DNA of 11,164 nucleotides, taken from NCBI GenBank assembly GCA_038240335.1, contig JBBSDV010000105.1:1-11164 (forward strand), written 5' to 3'. The notes beneath the pieces are model-generated. The model was not told where the DNA came from, did no database searches, and worked only from the letters and a program-made list of their open reading frames with translations. Of this stretch, positions 6,002-11,164 are shown one piece after another (position 1 is the stretch's first letter; every line of letters begins with the position of its first letter). Both the position numbers and the translations under genes were made by a program. Source of the DNA: JBBSDV01 sp038240335 (GTDB lineage Bacteria > Chloroflexota > Dehalococcoidia > DSTF01 > JACRBR01).

Positions 6002-6031
6002 AGTATAGCCGCCGTTCACCTCGGTACTCAA
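6002..6031 (-). promoter_or_regulatory. Promoter of tRNA-Ala
   Basis: On the minus strand TTGAGT (6031-6026) and TATACT (6007-6002) form -35 and -10 boxes with an 18-bp spacer, each differing from the sigma-70 consensus at one or two positions. A start site 6-7 bases downstream of the -10 box would lie only a few bases before the mature tRNA 5' end at 5991, as expected for a single-tRNA unit. Confidence 0.75.
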
Positions 6032-6060
6032 CCGGTCGCGTGAGCCCCCGCTAGAGCCCT

Positions 6061-6093
6061 CGGCGCCGGTCCGCTTGGCGCCGCAGCGTTTTT
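6061..6093 (+). terminator. Possible plus-strand terminator hairpin at the 3' end of the Tad operon
   Basis: CGGCGCC (6061-6067) pairs with GGCGCCG (6077-6083) around a 9-nt loop, and TTTTT follows at 6089-6093 on the plus strand after a 5-nt gap. As an intrinsic terminator it would stop plus-strand transcription before it runs antisense into tadC. On the minus strand the same hairpin lies just after the tadC stop but without a T-run, so it could only mark or protect the operon's 3' end. The gap between stem and T-run lowers confidence. Confidence 0.4.
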
Positions 6094-6100
6094 GCGGAGT

Positions 6101-7027
6101 CTACTTCGGGAAGCCGTTCATGATCGTGATGATCGCCGGTCCCAGAATCACGATGAACAGTGAGGGGAAGATGAAGAGCACCAGCGGAAACAGCATCTTC
6201 ACCGGCGCCTTGTACGCCGCCTGCTCCGCCCGCTGCCGCCGCGCCACGCGCAGTTGATCCGCCTGCACCCGCAGCACCTGGCCGACCGACGATCCCATCG
6301 CCTCCGCCTGGATCACCGCGTTCGTAAACTGGATGAGATCCGGAACGCCTGTCCGCTGGCCAAGCTCCTTTAGCGCATCGCGACGCGTTTTGCCGAGGGC
6401 AACATCTCGCAGCATGCGCGTCAGCTCTTCGGCGAATGGCCCCTCGACCTTCTCCGCAACCCGCGCCAGCGCTGCATCCAGCCCGAGACCGGCCTCGACG
6501 CACGTCGTGATCAAGTCAAACGCATCCGGCAGGCTCTTGATGATCGCGTGTTGCCGCTGCTTGGAGCGCGACTTGATGAGGTAGAACGGCATGTAAAAGC
6601 CGATCAGCGCCGTAACGAGGAAGATTCCCGCGCCCGTCGGAAAGAGCTTGATGCCCGACGTGACCACGATCAGAAAGCCGAGACTGGTCGCCGCCACGGA
6701 AGCGACGAGGTCCATCGTCAAAAAGCCCTGGATCGTCATCGGCTCGCCGGCCGTCACGAGCTGTCGCTCGACGCCCTTGATCATCGACTTCGGGAGCAGG
6801 TTGCCCAGCATGCCCGCCGCGCCGTGCAGCGCCGGCCCGAACAACCGCGACAGGATGCCCGCCCGGACGACGGTCAGCTCCGGCTCACTGCCGCCGGTCC
6901 GGAAGCCTTCGAGCCGCGCCCGCGCCGCCGCCGAGCCCTGCGACTGGCCCATCGATGCGATGCCCAGCACGAAGCACACGATGGTGGCAAAGACGAAGAT
7001 TGAGACAAGGATCGCCAACGGGTCCAT
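6101..7027 (-). CDS. tadC: Tad pilus inner-membrane platform protein TadC (type II secretion F family)
   Basis: This 308-residue protein is one of two paralogous T2SSF-type inner-membrane proteins that form the platform on which the motor ATPase drives Flp pilin assembly. Predicted membrane segments are at about 4-24, 106-124, 131-150 and 276-303. The F domain (about 165-280) has the TadC wording SLPDAFDLITTCVEAGLGLD, then QAEAMGSSVGQVLR (240-253) and the conserved end AYKAPVKMLFPLVLFIFP before the last membrane segment. This matches the usual TadC length and layout. It is last in the visible operon: its ATG is one base past the tadB stop, and a GAGGT ribosome-binding site lies inside the end of tadB, indicating translational coupling. 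The assignment as TadC rather than TadB rests on the motif wording and order. Confidence 0.93.
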   Translation of the reverse strand: MDPLAILVSIFVFATIVCFVLGIASMGQSQGSAAARARLEGFRTGGSEPELTVVRAGILSRLFGPALHGAAGMLGNLLPKSMIKGVERQLVTAGEPMTIQGFLTMDLVASVAATSLGFLIVVTSGIKLFPTGAGIFLVTALIGFYMPFYLIKSRSKQRQHAIIKSLPDAFDLITTCVEAGLGLDAALARVAEKVEGPFAEELTRMLRDVALGKTRRDALKELGQRTGVPDLIQFTNAVIQAEAMGSSVGQVLRVQADQLRVARRQRAEQAAYKAPVKMLFPLVLFIFPSLFIVILGPAIITIMNGFPK

Positions 7028-7028
7028 G

Positions 7029-7994
7029 TTATACCTCGATGTTCAGGATGCGCTGGATCACCATGATGCCGATCGCCTCCATGACGACGCACGTGATCAG
7101 CATCACCTTGCCGACGGTCGTGAAGAAGAGCGGGCTGATGTATCCCGGGCTGGTCACCGAGAACAGCAACGCCACGCCGACCGGAATCAGGCCGAGCACG
7201 ATGCCCGTCAGCTTCTGTTGCGCCGTCAGCGTCGTGATCTCGCCGCGAATCCGGATCCGCTCGCGCATCGTGTGCGCCACCGTGTCAAGAATCTCGCCCA
7301 GGTTGCCGCCGACCGTGCGCTGCACAAGGATCGCGGTCACCACGATATCCATGTCGTAGCTCTTCGCCCGATCCGAAAGACCGAGCAGCGCTTCTTCCGC
7401 CGTCGATCCGATGTTCATCTCATGGATCGTCCGACCAAGTTCCGTAGAAATCGGGTGCGACATCTGCTCGCTCGCCGCGTTGAGCGCCTGCAGCAGCCCA
7501 AACCCCGCCTTCAGCGAATTAGAAATCATCGTCAGTGCTTCCGGCAATTGCGCCGTAAGCTTGTTGATCCGTCCGTTGTACCGCCGCTTCACGTAAAACT
7601 TGGGTAGGTTGTAACCGATCAGCACGCCGACGACCGACAGGACGTATCCCATCGTGCCACCTGGAAACACGAACGGCACCGCCAGCCCAATCAGCCCTAG
7701 CACGAGCCGCGCAACAATAAACTCGCCCGGGCTGATCGACAGATCCGCGCGCTCGAGCTCACCCTCCAGGCGAGCGCCGAGCGCCCCCGGCGCGAAGTGC
7801 GCGAATATGTTCGTCTCCGGCCCGGACTTGCGAAGCGCGACCGGACCCGTCTCGATGACGGACGTGCCCGACATCAGGCCTTCAAGCCGGCCGCGCACGG
7901 CCGAGGACGGCACGGCGCTTCCGTAAAACGCAAAGAGGGCGACGACGACGGTCGCCATGACCGATAGTGCGGCGACGGCTGCTAGTGGATCCAT
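7029..7994 (-). CDS. tadB: Tad pilus inner-membrane platform protein TadB (type II secretion F family)
   Basis: This 321-residue protein is the first of the two T2SSF paralogues of the Tad platform. It starts with a membrane segment (about 4-24), then a polar stretch, two membrane segments (94-112, 114-130), the cytoplasmic F domain and two closing membrane segments (262-280, 296-314). Diagnostic wording is QLPEALTMISNSLKAGFGL (149-167), the hydrophobic VVTAILVQRTVGGNLGEIL (218-236) and RGEITTLTAQQKLTG (250-264), all typical of TadB. The start codon touches the cpaF stop (TAAATG, no gap), so the two are probably translationally coupled. It shares the opening MDPLA with tadC, consistent with their paralogy. 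Confidence 0.94.
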   Translation of the reverse strand: MDPLAAVAALSVMATVVVALFAFYGSAVPSSAVRGRLEGLMSGTSVIETGPVALRKSGPETNIFAHFAPGALGARLEGELERADLSISPGEFIVARLVLGLIGLAVPFVFPGGTMGYVLSVVGVLIGYNLPKFYVKRRYNGRINKLTAQLPEALTMISNSLKAGFGLLQALNAASEQMSHPISTELGRTIHEMNIGSTAEEALLGLSDRAKSYDMDIVVTAILVQRTVGGNLGEILDTVAHTMRERIRIRGEITTLTAQQKLTGIVLGLIPVGVALLFSVTSPGYISPLFFTTVGKVMLITCVVMEAIGIMVIQRILNIEV

Positions 7995-9386
7995 TTACCT
8001 ACCCGCAATCGCAAACATGTCTGGCGGCAAGTGAATGCCTGAGACCTCGAACTTCTCGGCGAACCGCGGCCGAATGCCCGTGGTCCGCAGGCCGCCCATA
8101 ATCCGGCCGTCGCTATCGACGCCCGTCTGCTCGAATCGAAACAGATCCTGCATCGTCACCACTTGGCCCTCCATGCCGGAGACCTCGGCGACGCTCACGA
8201 CCTTGCGCGTGCCGTCGGGAAACCGCGCGATCTGGATCACGACGTGGATCGCCGACTGCATCTGCTCGCGAATCGCCTTCACGGGCAGCTCAAACCCCGC
8301 CATCATCACCATGTTCTCGATCCGCGCGAGGGCGTCCCGCGGCGTGTTCGCGTGCACGGTGCCGAGCGAACCCTCGTGGCCCGTATTCATCGCCTGCAGC
8401 ATGTCGAACGCTTCCGATCCGCGGACCTCTCCAACGAGGATGCGGTCAGGACGCATACGCAGCGAGTTTCGTACGAGGTCGCGCTGCGTCACCTCGCCCT
8501 TGCCCTCAAGCGACGGAGGCCGCGCCTCGAGCGTGACGACGTGGCCTTGCTGCAGCTGCAGCTCCGTCGGGTCCTCGATCGTCACGATGCGTTCGGTATC
8601 CGGAATGAACGACGAGAGCGCGTTCAGCATCGTCGTCTTTCCGGAGCCTGTACCCCCGGAGATGATGATATTGAGCTTCGCCTGCACGCAGGCCCGGAAG
8701 AACTCCGCGAGCTCATTCGTCAGCGCTCCCGTCGCGACCAGGTCGCTGAACGTCATCTTGTCGGCGCGAAACTTACGAATCGTGATCGTCGGGCTCTTCG
8801 GCGCTACGGGCGGGATGATCACGTTCACACGCGAGCCGTCAGGTAGCCGCGCGTCAACCATCGGCGACGATTCGTCGACGCGCCGGCCGAGCGGCGCTAC
8901 GATACGCTCGACGATCCGCATGATGTGGCCGTCATCGCGGAAGCGCACAGAGCTCAGGTACAGCCGGCCCTCTTTCTCGTAGAAGACAGTGTCTGGCGCG
9001 TTGACCATGACCTCCGAGATGCTCGGGTCACGGAGCAGCGGCTCCAGCGGCCCGAAGCCGAGGACCTCGTCCGCCACCGCCGACACCAGCTCGTCGCGGG
9101 TGGTGCCCACGATGCCCGGCATCTCTTGCGCGATCAGCGTGCGCGCCGCCTGCTCGACGGCCTCACGCGCCTTATCCTTGCCCAGTCCCTCGAGCTTGTT
9201 CGGGTCGAGCTCTTCGATCAGGCGCTGGTGCAGCGTGAACTTCAGCTCGTTGAGCGCGACGACGTTCTGCGTCATCTGCCCCGGCCGCGTGAACGCGCCG
9301 GCCGCGGCCGTGTTTCCGCCGGCGTTGCCATTCGCGGCGCCGCCTCCCGGCGTGATCTTGCGCGATTGCCACTGGAATTGACTCAT
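7995..9386 (-). CDS. cpaF: Tad pilus assembly ATPase CpaF/TadA (type II/IV secretion ATPase)
   Basis: This 463-residue hexameric motor ATPase powers Flp/Tad pilus assembly. A disordered Gly/Asn/Ala-rich head (about 13-30) precedes a helical N-terminal domain; then come DEVLGFGPLEPLL (106-118) and DPSISEVMVN (120-129), standard in CpaF. The ATPase core shows Walker A GGTGSGKTT (244-252), the Asp box TIEDPTELQL (269-278), Walker B RILVGEVRG (315-323) with catalytic Glu320, and the His box TGHEGSLGTVHANT (335-348). All catalytic motifs look intact. Length fits CpaF of Tad systems. An AGAGGG site about 7 bases upstream supports the ATG at 9386. It follows cpaE by 28 bp and abuts tadB, the order expected for a Tad operon. 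Confidence 0.97.
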   Translation of the reverse strand: MSQFQWQSRKITPGGGAANGNAGGNTAAAGAFTRPGQMTQNVVALNELKFTLHQRLIEELDPNKLEGLGKDKAREAVEQAARTLIAQEMPGIVGTTRDELVSAVADEVLGFGPLEPLLRDPSISEVMVNAPDTVFYEKEGRLYLSSVRFRDDGHIMRIVERIVAPLGRRVDESSPMVDARLPDGSRVNVIIPPVAPKSPTITIRKFRADKMTFSDLVATGALTNELAEFFRACVQAKLNIIISGGTGSGKTTMLNALSSFIPDTERIVTIEDPTELQLQQGHVVTLEARPPSLEGKGEVTQRDLVRNSLRMRPDRILVGEVRGSEAFDMLQAMNTGHEGSLGTVHANTPRDALARIENMVMMAGFELPVKAIREQMQSAIHVVIQIARFPDGTRKVVSVAEVSGMEGQVVTMQDLFRFEQTGVDSDGRIMGGLRTTGIRPRFAEKFEVSGIHLPPDMFAIAGR

Positions 9387-9414
9387 CGTCCGTCCCTCTT
9401 GCGAATGCTCGCTC

Positions 9415-10608
9415 TTAAGCGGATCGACCCAGTACCCGGTCGAGGAATCCGCGTTTCTCCGTGCGCGTGCCGGTCAGCGTGTGCGTCAGATCGATAATCG
9501 ACCGTGAAACGCGCGCGTACGGCTTTGCGATGACAATCGGCTGGCCAAGCTGCGTGCTGCTCGAGACGTTGAGGTCGTGCGGTATGCGCCAGAAGACGTC
9601 GTACTCCAGCACGCGCGACACATCCTCTTCCCGCAGGCTGTTCGCCGCGGTCGAGTGGTTGATCGTCAGTTTCACTTTGTCTTCGGACACGCCTGCCGCC
9701 CGTAGCATCTCCAGCGCGAGCGCCGTGTCCTTGATGCTCGCGATGTCCATGCTCGTGATCAGCAGGATCAGGTTCGCAAGCTCGAGCGTCGCCGCGATCA
9801 GCTCGTTGAACGTGCCGGGGGTGTCAATCACCACGTAGTCATGCGTCTGCGCCAACAGCTCGACGATCTTCTCGATGTGCTGCGGCGTCATATTCCGCCA
9901 CTCGGTCGGGTGCAGTGGCGCCGGCAGGATCGAGACGCCGCTGTGGTGCTTCACGAGGTAATCCCGGATCTTGTCGCGGTCGATCTCGTCGATCTTTCGC
10001 GCCACGTCCGCGATGCTCGCTTCCACCGCGACATCCATCATGATCGCGACGTCGCCAAAGCGCGTGTCCATGTCCAGCAGGCAGACGTTTGCGCCCGTGA
10101 TCTTCGCGAGCGTCGTCGCCAGGTTCGTCGAGATCGTCGTCTTGCCGATGCCGCCCTTCGCGCCGAACACCGTGATCACGGTGCCACGCGCCACCGCCTC
10201 CGGGCCCTGGCCATCGGCGCGGAGCCGCTTCCGCTCCTCCTGCTCGAGCACGCCGTACACGGCGCGGCTCAGTTCTTCCGGCTTCAGCGGCTTCACGATG
10301 TAGTCTCGCGCGCCGGCAACCATCGCCCGCCGCACCGACTGCGCGTCCGAGAGCGACGAATACACGATCGTCGGCGCGTTCGGGCAGGCATCCGCCAGCG
10401 ATTCGATCGTCTGCAGCGCCAGCGCCACGGGCTCCTCGACCGACACCAGGAAGGCGTCGGGTGGCGTCTCCTTGGCGACGGTCACCGATTCCACGCCGTA
10501 GCCGGCCTCGCCGACGACGCTGAAGTGTGCGAGCTGTACGGCGCGCTTCGTCTCGGCCCGGCTTCCGAGGTCGGGGTCGACGGTGACGATTTCAGGATTT
10601 CTCGCCAT
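9415..10608 (-). CDS. cpaE: CpaE/TadZ-type pilus localisation ATPase with degenerate receiver domain
   Basis: This 397-residue protein joins a receiver-like N-domain (about 5-122) to a MinD/ParA-type ATPase (about 142-385). Such CpaE/TadZ proteins place the Tad machine in the cell. In the receiver half, the expected phosphoacceptor strand reads DAFLVSVEEP (51-60) with Ser or Val where Asp would be, and the acidic pocket is reduced to IVTVDPDL, while the conserved Lys106 in IVKPL remains. It is therefore likely a non-phosphorylated pseudo-receiver. The ATPase half has the deviant Walker A GAKGGIGKTT (149-158), LLDMDTRFGD (177-186) and Walker B-like VVIDTPG (259-265), all seemingly functional. 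AGGAG lies 9 bases before the ATG at 10608. It is 58 bp after cpaB and 28 bp before cpaF. Confidence 0.93.
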   Translation of the reverse strand: MARNPEIVTVDPDLGSRAETKRAVQLAHFSVVGEAGYGVESVTVAKETPPDAFLVSVEEPVALALQTIESLADACPNAPTIVYSSLSDAQSVRRAMVAGARDYIVKPLKPEELSRAVYGVLEQEERKRLRADGQGPEAVARGTVITVFGAKGGIGKTTISTNLATTLAKITGANVCLLDMDTRFGDVAIMMDVAVEASIADVARKIDEIDRDKIRDYLVKHHSGVSILPAPLHPTEWRNMTPQHIEKIVELLAQTHDYVVIDTPGTFNELIAATLELANLILLITSMDIASIKDTALALEMLRAAGVSEDKVKLTINHSTAANSLREEDVSRVLEYDVFWRIPHDLNVSSSTQLGQPIVIAKPYARVSRSIIDLTHTLTGTRTEKRGFLDRVLGRSA

Positions 10609-10666
10609 CGAGTACGTCTCCTACGTTTCTACGTTGTGCGCGCGCGCCGCCTTGATGAACCCTCTG

Positions 10667-11164
10667 TTATCGCTTGAACGCGTCCGGCTTCAGTGCATCC
10701 GGCAGCGATTGCAACTGGTCGAGCGGGATCAGCTGCGGCAACAGCACGACCGGCGGATCCTTCAGATCCTGGTCGCCGACGCCGCGCAGTTCGAGACGAA
10801 GCTTGCCGTTCGACTCCGCGAGGAACAGCTGCTGCGTCTCTTCCGGCGTGAGCAGCAGCGTCGCCGTCACGGCGTCCGGTTCAGGCTTCGCCACGCCCGC
10901 CGCGACGGGGTTCGTGCTCCCATTCGCGCCGCTGGCAGCGCCGGTCGCCGGCGTCTTCGCTGAGTTCGCGACCGGTCCTGAGTTAATAATCGTCTGGGCG
11001 ATCGCCGCGACCTGGATATTCCGCAGAATCGTCTTCGAGATCACAGGCTTGTCGCAGCACAGCCAGATGACGTCGACATAGTCGCCCGGCAGGATCAGGC
11101 CGCCGGCCTGTGCCACCTGCGAAGTCGTGAACGACATCGCGCGCTTGCCGGTCGGAATCACATA
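10667..11164 (-). CDS. cpaB: CpaB/RcpC Tad pilus assembly protein, C-terminal part (5' end beyond window)
   Basis: The last 165 residues of a CpaB/RcpC protein are visible; the frame is still open at the right edge, so the start lies outside the window. CpaB/RcpC is a periplasmic or outer-membrane-associated Tad component, normally with a membrane anchor and a SAF domain ahead of the part seen here. Visible are TGKRAMSFTTSQVA then GLILPGDYVDVIW, equal to the family's 'xxRAVSIxV...GxIxPGDxVDV' segment, and, after a low-complexity Ala/Gly/Asn/Thr linker, AVTATLLLTPEETQQLFLA and GKLRLELRG, the family's 'VTLxVTPEQAxxL...GxLxLxLR' end. The linker is a local insertion between the two conserved blocks. 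A Gly/Ala-rich linker and a Cys pair (WLCCDK) are its odd points. It is the upstream gene of the visible operon. Confidence 0.9.
   Translation of the reverse strand, partial: YVIPTGKRAMSFTTSQVAQAGGLILPGDYVDVIWLCCDKPVISKTILRNIQVAAIAQTIINSGPVANSAKTPATGAASGANGSTNPVAAGVAKPEPDAVTATLLLTPEETQQLFLAESNGKLRLELRGVGDQDLKDPPVVLLPQLIPLDQLQSLPDALKPDAFKR

Noticed and set aside
6648..7607. Open frame of 319 codons on the plus strand over tadC and tadB
   Set aside because: It spans the junction of two clear genes in antisense and its translation is rich in His/Arg/Asp without domain features.
9841..10677. Open frame of 278 codons on the plus strand over cpaE
   Set aside because: Antisense shadow of the CpaE ATPase; Arg/Leu/His-rich with no domain.
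1..11164. CRISPR array or tandem repeat array
   Set aside because: No regularly spaced direct repeats were seen on reading the window.

Overview
This is a GC-rich bacterial window. The gene set is a Tad (tight adherence) pilus assembly operon, a likely methylsuccinyl-CoA dehydrogenase next to a malyl-CoA-lyase-type enzyme, decayed RHS (YD-repeat) sequence and a small lipoprotein. It is compatible with Chloroflexota (Dehalococcoidia or Thermomicrobia-like) and less so with Actinomycetota. This placement is an inference from gene content and style; no marker gene settles it.

Left part (1-1898): a short-chain dehydrogenase on the minus strand, cut by the window edge, is divergent from a Gfo/Idh/MocA-family NAD(P)-dependent oxidoreductase on the plus strand. 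Both have good Shine-Dalgarno sites. Their substrates cannot be read from sequence.

Region 1899-2970 carries no intact long gene. It holds the remains of an RHS/YD-repeat gene broken into all three plus-strand frames. These remains are split by a block of about 420 bp that carries a small predicted lipoprotein with less GC-rich codon use. If the block is removed, a normal YD-repeat reading (GATTT joined to YDWDVAASLPV) is restored in one frame. About 330 bp after the remnant are unassigned.

Central metabolic pair (2971-5783, plus strand): a 555-aa acyl-CoA dehydrogenase with a long helical N-terminal extension, resembling (2S)-methylsuccinyl-CoA dehydrogenase (Mcd), is followed by an HpcH/HpaI (CitE-like) lyase resembling L-malyl-CoA/beta-methylmalyl-CoA lyase. 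In the ethylmalonyl-CoA pathway these act two steps apart: methylsuccinyl-CoA to mesaconyl-CoA, hydration to beta-methylmalyl-CoA, then cleavage to glyoxylate and propionyl-CoA. The hydratase, Ccr and the mutase are not in this window.

A tRNA-Ala(CGC) with encoded CCA lies on the minus strand at 5916-5991. It has a near-consensus promoter and an intrinsic terminator. Between it and the lyase is an unexplained nested stem structure (5801-5870).

Right part (6101-11164, minus strand): a compact Tad operon, read right to left as cpaB (partial), cpaE/tadZ, cpaF/tadA, tadB, tadC. Together these give a pilus-secretion periplasmic/outer assembly protein, a localisation ATPase with a degenerate receiver domain, the motor ATPase and two inner-membrane platform proteins. 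The pilin, prepilin peptidase and the start of cpaB must lie beyond the right edge or elsewhere.
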